DNA of 64,000 bases from NCBI GenBank assembly GCA_017552325.1, contig JAFZQE010000002.1:1-64000 (forward strand), written 5' to 3'. Position numbers and translations under genes: made by a program. The notes beneath the pieces are model-generated. The model ran no database searches. It worked only from the letters and a program-made list of their open reading frames with translations, and was not told the origin of the DNA. Positions 50,856 through 58,318 of the stretch are shown in pieces. This stretch comes from Oscillospiraceae bacterium. GTDB lineage: Bacteria > Bacillota > Clostridia > Oscillospirales > Oscillospiraceae. The stretch's first letter is position 1. Each line of letters begins with the position of its first letter.

Positions 50856-53717
50856 TTAACCGGGCAGAAATGCGGATTGGGGATCAAGACGTATGACAAG
50901 CTGAAGCAACATATCATACGACAGCTGAGGATATCCGGCCCATTTATCATAGTTCTTATAAAATGAGGCTTCCTCCGAGCCGTCCACAGAGATGCAGACT
51001 TCCACTTCGCAAAACGCAGAGCCTGTCTTTGGCTCCGTGATCGGCAGCATTTCTCCGTCTTTGTATATGAAAGGTACGTCTTCCTTCAGAAATTCAAGTT
51101 CTTCAGCGGCAAGCTCGCCGGACCGGATGACTTCGACCGGGCAGGTTCCATTGTTGAAAGCAGACAGGCTGCATATTGCCGTCGTTCCGTAGATGCAGTA
51201 AGTTCCGTCGGCATGCAGGACGAAAAACTCCGTGCCGATCGAATAGTTTATCACTCGTACCGTACAGGTTTCCCATCCGCTTTCAGGAACATAGATAAAC
51301 GTCTTCCCCTGCTCGGGCGCGGTCAGATCACACATGCTTATCACATCAATCGTGTCCTTGTTTTCGTACAGATAATAGATCTTTCCGGTGCCGGAAATAT
51401 AGGTCGGGATAGAAAACCCGCTGCCGATGTCAACATGACAGGCGCCAAACTGCGCGGTAAACTCGTCAAAGGGCCGTCCGACCCATTCGTCGGGATCAAA
51501 ATCCGGGATCGTCCGCAGCCCGTTCTCCTCGAGCAGCTCTCCGTCCTTGGAAAAGCGGGCATATCCGCTGACCGTGCTCCCGTTTTTTGAAACGACGACC
51601 ACATAGTCCGACTTGTTTTCCCATGCCAGATGGAAAAAGCTTTCCGCGATCAGATGCCCGTCCAGCTGCTGGCGCAGGGAATAGAGCGAGTCGCCGTGCT
51701 TTGGTTCTATATCCGAGGTCGGTTCAACGCGCGGAGGGAGAGTCGCCGCTATAAGGTATTCCTCCCAGTTTACTCCGGCTGTTTCTTCCGTCTCCGCTGA
51801 GGCGGGCGCAGGCGTTGGTACCGGGCCTGTCTTCCCCGGCTCGGATGTTTCCGTGAGGGCGGACACAGGCAGCGTATAGGATGAAAAAACATCTGTCCCG
51901 CCGATCAACTGAATGGTATCGGCATAAACAGTCAGCGTATAGCATTTCCCTGTGTCGGACAGATAGATCGGGATAAACAGCCCGCTGCCGAGGTCGGCAT
52001 GACAAGCGCCGAACTGCGCGGCGAACTCATCGAACGGCTTGCCTTCCCATTCTTCGGGATCGAAATCCGGGATCGTCTGCAGCCCGACCTCCTCGAGCAG
52101 CTTCCCATCCTTGGAAAAGCGGGCGTAGCCGCTGATCGTGTTTCCGTTCCGTGAAATGACGACCGTATAGTCCGATGAATTCTCCCACCAGGCCAGGTGT
52201 CCGACAGAACCCGTGTTCAACCGCCAATCCAGCGTCCGGCGAAGATCGCCCAAGGAGTCGCCGAGCTGCGGAACCACGTCCTTCTCCGGCGAGGTATCCC
52301 CGGTCACCAGACGGTATCCGAGCTTTTGCGAACTCATGGACGTCATCGCGTACCGGTCGCTGACCTCATGGTAATCCTCGCCCGCGAGGTAGCGGACGAC
52401 GAGCAGACCGCTCGCCGAGATTTCCGCCGAGAGGAAGGGCGAATCCGCCGTCGGGGCAAGCGGCTCGGAAAAATCCGTGATCACGCCGAGCAGTTCTCCG
52501 CTGATCGGCGCGCAGATGCGGACGCTGTCGACGTCCCCGCACCATACGACGCTTGAGTTTTCCAGCAGCACATTATCATATGCATCGGACAGCGTGCCGG
52601 AGGCGGGGTCGAAATACATGCGCCACTGCGCGCTTCGCTCCGGCCAGCCGCCGCCGCAAAGGACGATCAGGTGGCCGTAGACGTCCGTCAGGGGATAGAC
52701 TGACAGCGGCGTGGAAAACGGTCCGACGCTCTGCACCCGGTTCTGCCCGAAGTCGAACAGATCATAGGTGTAGGTCCCGTCGCCGCCGCTCGGCCTCGCC
52801 CGGACGCAGTCGGCCAGGGCCTCGTCCAGCGTCGGCAGGCCGGCCGCGAGCTCGAGCACGTCCCGGTAGCTTCCTTTCGGCAGAACGAAGCCCCTCGCAT
52901 AGGTGGGCGTTATGGTCGTTTCAGCGTAAATACCGGTATCGTCGGGATATGCCGCATAATACTCGGCGCCGTAAGCGAGGCGGGAAAGATCCTCCGAGCG
53001 TTGATAGAAACGAAGTACAAGCACATCGGAGGGCTGGGACAGGGATATGCTTTTCTCCCCCTTGTCACGGACGGCGCTGAACAGTTGATACAGCTCCCCG
53101 GCGCGCTCGCCGGAAACCAGCCGTTCGACGCCGTCGGGCGTATGGATGATGCAGTAGAAACCCTTGCTTCCGACCGCCTCCGGGTCGACGGTGGGAACGG
53201 CGACCGGAAGGACCATGCCCGTCGGATCTTCGGAAGACGCTTCCGTCTCCGCTGAGGCGGGCGCAGGCGCGGAGATCTGCAAGTCTGTATCCTGCTGCTC
53301 AAACAGGCTCGTGATCGTCGTGAACAGTTGAGAATCGCCCACGATCTCATAGCAGTAACCGTCTATTATCAGGGTAGTGGCTCCGGCAAAGGTGAAGCCC
53401 TCGCCGGAAGGCTCAAAATCAACAATATACCAGAAGCCCGGAGCTCCATCCCATCGACCGCGGCGGCGAAGCTCAAGCGAACGGGTCATCGACACAAGCT
53501 GCTCGATCTGCTCCCGATCGGTGACGGTGATCAGCTTCCCGTTTGTTCCGTTTCCGATCTTGATGCGATCTGTCTCATCAGCTTCCGGACGCAGCTCCGT
53601 GCCCGGCTTCGTAAGAAGCAGAACGGCGCATATCAGAATGAGCAGGATCAGCGCGGCGAGCAGCCAGCGGTGGATCGGGCGAAAGCGCAGCGCAAGGACT
53701 TTATGAAGGTTTTTCAT
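50856..53717 (-). CDS. Large membrane-anchored extracellular protein with duplicated domain, unknown
   Basis: A 953-residue protein with one N-terminal helix (HRWLLAALILLILICAVLLL). The next segment (KLITVTDREQIEQLVSMTRS with LIIDGYCYEIVGDSQ) resembles the extracellular part found after the helix in clostridial M56/BlaR1 proteins; no peptidase is present. Linkers rich in Pro/Ala/Glu (APASAETE) join the domains. Two copies of a unit of roughly 110 residues (nucleotides about 51930-52270 and 51380-51700) share GYARFSKDG, TIPDFDPxEW, FGACHxDxGSG and IPxYxSxTGK. GGAGGGC precedes the ATG. It is a single gene with no clear terminator before the thiT promoter. G+C appears lower than in neighbours. 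Function unknown. Confidence 0.82.
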   Translation of the reverse strand: MKNLHKVLALRFRPIHRWLLAALILLILICAVLLLTKPGTELRPEADETDRIKIGNGTNGKLITVTDREQIEQLVSMTRSLELRRRGRWDGAPGFWYIVDFEPSGEGFTFAGATTLIIDGYCYEIVGDSQLFTTITSLFEQQDTDLQISAPAPASAETEASSEDPTGMVLPVAVPTVDPEAVGSKGFYCIIHTPDGVERLVSGERAGELYQLFSAVRDKGEKSISLSQPSDVLVLRFYQRSEDLSRLAYGAEYYAAYPDDTGIYAETTITPTYARGFVLPKGSYRDVLELAAGLPTLDEALADCVRARPSGGDGTYTYDLFDFGQNRVQSVGPFSTPLSVYPLTDVYGHLIVLCGGGWPERSAQWRMYFDPASGTLSDAYDNVLLENSSVVWCGDVDSVRICAPISGELLGVITDFSEPLAPTADSPFLSAEISASGLLVVRYLAGEDYHEVSDRYAMTSMSSQKLGYRLVTGDTSPEKDVVPQLGDSLGDLRRTLDWRLNTGSVGHLAWWENSSDYTVVISRNGNTISGYARFSKDGKLLEEVGLQTIPDFDPEEWEGKPFDEFAAQFGACHADLGSGLFIPIYLSDTGKCYTLTVYADTIQLIGGTDVFSSYTLPVSALTETSEPGKTGPVPTPAPASAETEETAGVNWEEYLIAATLPPRVEPTSDIEPKHGDSLYSLRQQLDGHLIAESFFHLAWENKSDYVVVVSKNGSTVSGYARFSKDGELLEENGLRTIPDFDPDEWVGRPFDEFTAQFGACHVDIGSGFSIPTYISGTGKIYYLYENKDTIDVISMCDLTAPEQGKTFIYVPESGWETCTVRVINYSIGTEFFVLHADGTYCIYGTTAICSLSAFNNGTCPVEVIRSGELAAEELEFLKEDVPFIYKDGEMLPITEPKTGSAFCEVEVCISVDGSEEASFYKNYDKWAGYPQLSYDMLLQLVIRLDPQSAFLPG

Positions 53718-53802
53718 TTTTCTGCCCTCCTGTACCGGGATTATCTGTCATATATAACGTTTGAGACTCCCGATCGGTTGCGGCGTTTTGAAAAAAATGC
53801 GA

Positions 53803-53830
53803 AAAACCTGTCCGGCGGGACAGGTTTTTC
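53803..53830 (-). terminator. Intrinsic terminator after galU
   Basis: AAAAACCTGTCC (53803-53814) pairs with GGACAGGTTTTT (53819-53830), four-base loop; T-rich in the minus direction. Confidence 0.9.
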
Positions 53831-53840
53831 GGTTTGCGAT

Positions 53841-54722
53841 TCAGACCTCTCCAAAGGACTTTGCCTTGTCGATGATGAACTGACGCAGCCAGTCCCCCGC
53901 CTCTTTGTTCTTCAGCGCAAAGTCGATGATGGCCTCGAGATAGCCCTTGAGGTTGCCGGTGTCGTAGCGGCGGCCCTCGAAGTCGACGGCGCACATCGGC
54001 TCGCGGTGGCAGAGGGTCTTCATGCCGTCGGTGAGCTGGATCTCGTTGTTGCGGCCGGGCGCGGTGTGCTCCAGGATGTCGAAGATGCCGGCCGTCAGCA
54101 CGTAGCGGCCGAGGATCGCGTAGTCCGAGAGCTTTTCCTCCAGCGTCGGCTTTTCGTTCATGTCGCTGATGCGGTAGACCCGCTCGCCGAGCTGCTCCTC
54201 GAACTTGACCGAGGAGTACTTGACGATCAGCTCGTCCGGCACCTGCCGCACGGCGATGGCGCTGCAGTTGTTGGCCTCGGCGGCCTCGACCAGCTGCTTG
54301 AGCACCGGCTTTTCGCTGAGCATGATGTCGTCGCCCAGCAGCACGCCGAAGGGCTCGCTGCCGACGAAGCTCTTCGCGCGCCAGATCGCGTGGCCCAGGC
54401 CCTTGGTCTCCTTCTGCCGCATGAAGCAGACGTCCGCCATGTCGGCCACCTCTCGCACGATGCGGGCCTCATCCCGCTTTCCGTCGGCGATCAGGCGCTC
54501 CTCCAGGTCGGGCGCGTAGTCGAAGTAGTCCTCGATGGGGTTCTTGCCGCGGTTGGTGATGATGAGGATCTCCTCCACGCCGGCGGAGACCGCCTCCTCC
54601 ACGATATACTGGATGACGGGCTTGTCCACCAGCGGCAGCATCTCCTTCGGGATGCTCTTGGTGTTGGGCAGCAGGCGCGTACCGAGGCCGGCCGCCGGGA
54701 TGACCGCTTTTCTGACTTTCAT
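53841..54722 (-). CDS. galU: UTP-glucose-1-phosphate uridylyltransferase
   Basis: A 293-residue GalU: VRKAVIPAAGLGTRLLPNTK with the nucleotide-binding GLGTR, KEMLPLVDKPVIQYIVEEA, LGHAIWRAKSFVG and VDFEGRRYDTGNLKGYLEAI. It makes UDP-glucose, the donor for teichoic or capsular glycans and for the beta-glucan synthase at 3.7-10.5 kb. I chose the ATG at 54722, with AAAGGAG five bases upstream; an in-frame GTG at 54737 overlaps that site. It follows queT by 30 bases and is likely the last gene of queH-queT-galU. Confidence 0.95.
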   Translation of the reverse strand: MKVRKAVIPAAGLGTRLLPNTKSIPKEMLPLVDKPVIQYIVEEAVSAGVEEILIITNRGKNPIEDYFDYAPDLEERLIADGKRDEARIVREVADMADVCFMRQKETKGLGHAIWRAKSFVGSEPFGVLLGDDIMLSEKPVLKQLVEAAEANNCSAIAVRQVPDELIVKYSSVKFEEQLGERVYRISDMNEKPTLEEKLSDYAILGRYVLTAGIFDILEHTAPGRNNEIQLTDGMKTLCHREPMCAVDFEGRRYDTGNLKGYLEAIIDFALKNKEAGDWLRQFIIDKAKSFGEV

Positions 54723-54752
54723 GACTGCTCCTTTCACCCCTCGGACGGGGAT

Positions 54753-55295
54753 TCAAGAATGATTGACGCGTTCGACGAATTCGCGGAAGCTCTTGATCTT
54801 CGGAAGCTGACGCAGCAGCGTGTAGCCGATCAGATACAGCACGCCCGCCTCGCCGACGCCGACGGTCAGCGCGTTGAAGCCGTAGGACTTCAGCGGATCG
54901 GCAAATTCCTGGATCTGATAGCCCCAGGTGAGCACGGCGCCGACGATGACGGCGTTGAAAAGCACCGGCATCAGACAGCCGAGCAGCCGGGTCTTCACGC
55001 TGCTGCCCTGTCTGCCGAAGCGGGCCGTCAGCAGCCCGGCCAGCAGCGTGGCCAGCGAGCCGAAGACGATGTCGAGGATGCTGCCGGTATAGATGTTGGC
55101 GATGATGCAGCCGATAAAGACGCCCCAGACGGTGCTCGGCATCAGGAAGGGCAGCACGGTGAGCGCCTCGCTCACGCGAAACTGCAGGGGGCCGTAGCTG
55201 ATGGGGGCGAGCGCGACGGTGAGGGCTGCGTAGACCGCGGCGACGACCGCCGAGGTAGTGATCTTGAGGATCTTGCTGTGGTTTTGCCTGTCCAT
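54753..55295 (-). CDS. queT: QueT-type ECF S-component for queuosine precursors
   Basis: A 180-residue membrane protein with the QueT pattern: LTVALAPISYGPLQFRVSEA, LTVLPFLMPSTVWGVFIGCI and IANIYTGSILDIVFGSLAT. QueT is the substrate-binding unit of ECF transporters for preQ1/preQ0-like precursors and may import queuine. The downstream-pathway gene queH lies directly upstream on the same strand, which supports the substrate. The ATG at 55295 has GGAGG 12 bases before it, a long gap. A complementary CCTCC lies in the leader, so the ribosome-binding site may be sequestered. Confidence 0.88.
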   Translation of the reverse strand: MDRQNHSKILKITTSAVVAAVYAALTVALAPISYGPLQFRVSEALTVLPFLMPSTVWGVFIGCIIANIYTGSILDIVFGSLATLLAGLLTARFGRQGSSVKTRLLGCLMPVLFNAVIVGAVLTWGYQIQEFADPLKSYGFNALTVGVGEAGVLYLIGYTLLRQLPKIKSFREFVERVNHS

Positions 55296-55434
55296 GTGTT
55301 CGAAATACCTCCATTTTTTATTATCGGCGCAACGGAGGCGGCAAAACCTGAAACCGGGGATCGTCCCGGAGTCCATTTTTTGTTCGGCTCCATCGGGCCC
55401 GCGCTGGGTGTGGAAACCAGCGTGCTTGATGAAA
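55296..55434 (-). promoter_or_regulatory. Structured queT leader, candidate preQ1 riboswitch
   Basis: The 139-base spacer between queH and queT holds hairpin arms CGCTGG/CCAGCG and CCGGG/CCCGG. Near its end CCTCC (55338-55334) is complementary to the queT Shine-Dalgarno GGAGG (55312-55308), with an A-rich stretch between them (ATAATAAAAAA). preQ1 riboswitches, including a class reported mainly from Ruminococcaceae, use such pseudoknots before queT genes. I could not match a class consensus by eye. Confidence 0.4.
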
Positions 55435-56061
55435 TTATGCTTCCGGCGCGTGCTCTTCCCTCTTGCGCAGGGAGTATTCGCAGCCGCAGTAGAGCTGGCG
55501 GTAAAGCCCGTAGAATTCGGCCAGCTCCGTCGCGCGCATCTCGCGGCCCTGCTTCTTGAAGTCCGAGGGCAGCCAGGACGCGCCCGCCTCCCGGGCGAGC
55601 TCCTCGCCCAGGGCGTTGATGCGCGCGGCATCCTTGTGGCGCGAGAGCGTCAGCGTCGTGCAGAAGTAGTCGAAGCCTTCGCGCGCGGCGATCTTCGCCG
55701 TTTCGCGCAGGCGCAGGCGGAAGCACTCGGTGCAGCGTTTTCCGCCCTCCGGCTCGCTCTCCAATCCGGCGGCGACGGCGTGGTAGTCCTCCGGCCGCCA
55801 GTCCTCGGTCAGCACGGGCACGCGATCGCGCAGGCCCATCCTGTCCAGCAGCTCCAGCAGCGTCCGGTACCGGCGATCGAATTCCTCCTCCGGGAAAAGG
55901 TTGGGGTTATACCAGAGGATCGTGACCTCGAAATACTGCGTCAGATATTCCAGCACGGCGCTCGAGCAGACGCCGCAGCAGGCGTGCAGCAGCAGACGGG
56001 GCCTGTTTTCACCCTGCCGGAGGATGATCCGATCCAGTTCTTTTTGGTAGTTTCTGTTCAT
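55435..56061 (-). CDS. queH: Epoxyqueuosine reductase QueH
   Basis: A 208-residue QueH (former DUF208): LLLHACCGVCSSAVLEYL with adjacent cysteines near residue 30, ILWYNPNLFPEEEFDRR, KRCTECFRLRLRETAK with a CxxC, and FCTTLTLSRHKDAARINALG. These cysteines hold an Fe-S cluster and metal for the final deoxygenation of epoxyqueuosine in tRNA. The ATG at 56061 fits the family start, yet no Shine-Dalgarno precedes it, and a -10 box ends only seven bases upstream, suggesting a leaderless mRNA. It leads the queH-queT-galU unit. Confidence 0.92.
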   Translation of the reverse strand: MNRNYQKELDRIILRQGENRPRLLLHACCGVCSSAVLEYLTQYFEVTILWYNPNLFPEEEFDRRYRTLLELLDRMGLRDRVPVLTEDWRPEDYHAVAAGLESEPEGGKRCTECFRLRLRETAKIAAREGFDYFCTTLTLSRHKDAARINALGEELAREAGASWLPSDFKKQGREMRATELAEFYGLYRQLYCGCEYSLRKREEHAPEA

Positions 56062-56068
56062 AGCCGCT

Positions 56069-56077
56069 ATTCTACCA
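56069..56077 (-). promoter_or_regulatory. Extended -10 promoter of queH, probably leaderless
   Basis: Minus strand TGGTAGAAT (56077-56069). The ATG is at 56061, seven bases after the box, where transcription would normally start. Confidence 0.5.
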
Positions 56078-56104
56078 CGATATCCGAAAAAAAGCCAGCA
56101 ATTC

Positions 56105-56133
56105 TTGAAATCCCGCGGCAAATGCGGTATGAT
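56105..56133 (+). promoter_or_regulatory. Promoter of the dCMP deaminase gene
   Basis: TTGAAA (56105-56110), 17-base spacer, TATGAT (56128-56133). Confidence 0.7.
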
Positions 56134-56162
56134 AAAGAAAAACCGCCCTTCGGAGGTGCCCC

Positions 56163-56645
56163 ATGGACAACCGTACCAGCAAACAGAACTACTACCTCGA
56201 CATCGCCGACGCCGTGCTCGAGCGCTCCACCTGCCTGCGCCGCAAATACGGCGCGATCATCGTGCGCAGCGACGAGATCATCTCCACCGGCTACAACGGC
56301 GCGCCCCGCGGCCGCCGCAACTGCTCCGACCTGGGCGGCTGCACCCGCGAGAAGCTGCACATCCCCTCCGGCGAACGCTACGAGCTCTGCCGCAGCGTCC
56401 ACGCCGAGGCCAACGCCATCATCTCCGCCTCCCGGCGCGACATGATCGGCGCGACGCTCTATCTCGTCGGCCGCGACGCGCGTTCGAACGAGCTGCTGCC
56501 CGACGCGATGTGCTGCTCGATGTGCAAGCGGCAGATCATCAACGCCGGCATCGACCGCGTCGTGATCCGCACGAACGAGAAGGTCTACCGCACGATCCCC
56601 GTCTCGGACTGGATCGAAAACGACGACAGCATTTTCGACCTGTAA
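56163..56645 (+). CDS. Deoxycytidylate deaminase (ComEB-like)
   Basis: A 160-residue zinc-dependent deaminase: DIADAVLERSTCLRRKYGAI, ISTGYNGAPRGRRNCSD, and the zinc and proton-shuttle motif CRSVHAEANAII with CCSMCKRQIINAGI. It converts dCMP to dUMP for thymidylate synthesis. The extra cysteines (NCSDLGGC) between the motifs are common in this family. GGAGG lies upstream of the ATG at 56163. The following small gene at 56686 has its own strong purine-rich site but no obvious promoter. Confidence 0.93.
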   Translation: MDNRTSKQNYYLDIADAVLERSTCLRRKYGAIIVRSDEIISTGYNGAPRGRRNCSDLGGCTREKLHIPSGERYELCRSVHAEANAIISASRRDMIGATLYLVGRDARSNELLPDAMCCSMCKRQIINAGIDRVVIRTNEKVYRTIPVSDWIENDDSIFDL

Positions 56646-56685
56646 GACCGTCCGGAGCCCGGGCTCCCACAGGGGGGGGAGTATC

Positions 56686-57318
56686 ATGAAAACACTCAAA
56701 AAAGTGCTGATCGGCCTGCTGATCTGCATCGTTCTGATCCCCGTCGTCAAGTTCGGCCTGTTTTATTTCAGCATGACCTTCGCGCTGGTATACAACTACT
56801 CGGGTCTGGAAAAAGGGGGCGACGGATTTCAGTATCTGATCCGTGATCCGATCAAAAAAGCCGGCGTATGCGGTTATACCTATGACCCGTCATCCGGGAC
56901 AAATGAGATCAGCATCCCTGAGAGCTTCGGGGACTACCCGGTCAAAGGGCTGGGCGGCTATGTCGGAAAGGGCGCTCCCTGCCCCTTTAACATTGACGTC
57001 AAGGGTTTCCCCACCATCTCCGGCGTTGGGCTGTCGGGCGGCTCCTTTGACTGGTATATCAAAGGGGAAGGACTTGAGCCGGAATATGTTGACGTGGTTC
57101 TGAATATCGGACCGAACATCCGGGAGATCTATGCCGATCAGTTTGGAATAGTGAGCGGCAAAAAACTGGTCATCGTACGGGTATATGTCAACTGCGACTC
57201 CGGCAACACCAGCTTTTATTCCGAAAACGGCATACTCTACAGAAAAAACGGCGAAGTCGTCGATGGTTTCCTGTATTGGAACCGGAGCTACACGGATCCC
57301 CCGGGCGGCGCTCCATAA
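56686..57318 (+). CDS. Membrane-anchored protein of unknown function
   Basis: A 210-residue protein with an N-terminal helix (VLIGLLICIVLIPVVKFGLF) and an extracellular part rich in Gly, Ser and Tyr (KKAGVCGYTYDPSSGTNEI; FGDYPVKGLGGYVGKGAPC). The phrase ISIPESFGDYPVKGLGG recalls the strand pattern of BspA/LRR_5 proteins, so it may be a remnant or relative of such a surface protein. Codon use is more AT-rich than in neighbours (TAT, TTT, AAA), suggesting a different history. GGGGGGGAG precedes the ATG. It ends at the terminator 57344-57370. Confidence 0.75.
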   Translation: MKTLKKVLIGLLICIVLIPVVKFGLFYFSMTFALVYNYSGLEKGGDGFQYLIRDPIKKAGVCGYTYDPSSGTNEISIPESFGDYPVKGLGGYVGKGAPCPFNIDVKGFPTISGVGLSGGSFDWYIKGEGLEPEYVDVVLNIGPNIREIYADQFGIVSGKKLVIVRVYVNCDSGNTSFYSENGILYRKNGEVVDGFLYWNRSYTDPPGGAP

Positions 57319-57343
57319 ATGACAAAAACACGCCTTGTTTTCA

Positions 57344-57370
57344 AAAACCCGCCCGATCCGGGCGGGTTTT
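57344..57370 (+). terminator. Intrinsic terminator
   Basis: AAAACCCGCCC (57344-57354) with GGGCGGGTTTT (57360-57370), five-base loop; the nfnA -35 follows at once. Confidence 0.88.
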
Positions 57371-57372
57371 GT

Positions 57373-57401
57373 TTGACTTTATGGTAAAAATGGGATAAAA
57401 T
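57373..57401 (+). promoter_or_regulatory. nfnAB promoter
   Basis: TTGACT (57373-57378), 17-base spacer, TAAAAT (57396-57401). Confidence 0.75.
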
Positions 57402-57451
57402 AATGGATGCTGTGTGAACCAGCAATCTGCATCAACACAGGAGGATAAAGA

Positions 57452-58318
57452 ATGTACAAGGTAGTTACCAAGCGTTTTCTGAACGACGCGAAAACCATCT
57501 GCCTTTTTGAGATCGAGGCGCCCCTGATCGCCCGCCACGCGCAGGCGGGTCAGTTCGTCGTGTTTCGTCTGGACGAGCAGGGCGAGCGTGTCCCTGTCTC
57601 CGTCGCCGGCTATGACCGGGAAAAGGGCACCGTCACCGTGATGGTGCAGGCCGCCGGCCGCACCACGAAGATGCTCCACACCGTGGAGCAGGGCGACGTC
57701 ATCAGCGACATCGTCGGCCCGCTGGGCAAAGCCACCGAGATGGAAGGCCTGAAGAAGGTCTGCGTGGTCGGCGGCGGCGTGGGCTGCGCGATCGCCTACC
57801 CCATCGCCAAGGAAATGCACGAGCGCGGCATCGACGTCACCTTTATCGCCGGCTTCCGCAGCGCCGACATCGTCATCCTCAAGGAAGAGCTGAAGGCCGC
57901 CTGCAACAAGCTCATCATGTGCACCGACGACGGCAGCTACGGGAAGCAGGGCTTCACCACCACCTACCTGAAGAGAGAGATCGAGACCAACATCGACTGG
58001 GGTCTGCCGCAGTTCGACCGCGTCATCGCCATCGGCCCGGACATCATGATGAAGTTCCTGGCCGAGGTCACCCGCCCCTACGGCATCAAGACCATCATTT
58101 CTCTCGACCCGATCATGGTCGACGGCACCGGCATGTGCGGCTGCTGCCGCGTCATCGTCGGCGGCGAGACCAAGTTTGCCTGCGTCGACGGCCCCGACTT
58201 CGACGCCCACCTGGTCGACTTCGACTCCCTGATCAAGCGCGCCGCCTTCTACAAGGACGAGCAGGACGAGGCCGCCAAACACATCTGCCGCATCACAGGA
58301 GGAAAGAGAAATGCCTGA
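57452..58318 (+). CDS. nfnA: NfnA-type subunit of NADH-dependent ferredoxin:NADP+ oxidoreductase
   Basis: A 288-residue ferredoxin-reductase-like protein: FAD-binding beta barrel (QAGQFVVFRLDEQGERVPVS), NAD site VCVVGGGVGCAIAYPIAKEM, and the C-terminal [2Fe-2S] cysteines in VDGTGMCGCCRVIVGGETKF with FACVDGPDFDAHLVDFD. With NfnB it bifurcates electrons, coupling NADH, reduced ferredoxin and NADP+. AGGAGG lies before the ATG. It overlaps nfnB by eight bases, so synthesis is coupled. A sulfide dehydrogenase or glutamate synthase accessory role is possible, but the pairing with NfnB and no gltB nearby favour Nfn. Confidence 0.9.
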   Translation: MYKVVTKRFLNDAKTICLFEIEAPLIARHAQAGQFVVFRLDEQGERVPVSVAGYDREKGTVTVMVQAAGRTTKMLHTVEQGDVISDIVGPLGKATEMEGLKKVCVVGGGVGCAIAYPIAKEMHERGIDVTFIAGFRSADIVILKEELKAACNKLIMCTDDGSYGKQGFTTTYLKREIETNIDWGLPQFDRVIAIGPDIMMKFLAEVTRPYGIKTIISLDPIMVDGTGMCGCCRVIVGGETKFACVDGPDFDAHLVDFDSLIKRAAFYKDEQDEAAKHICRITGGKRNA

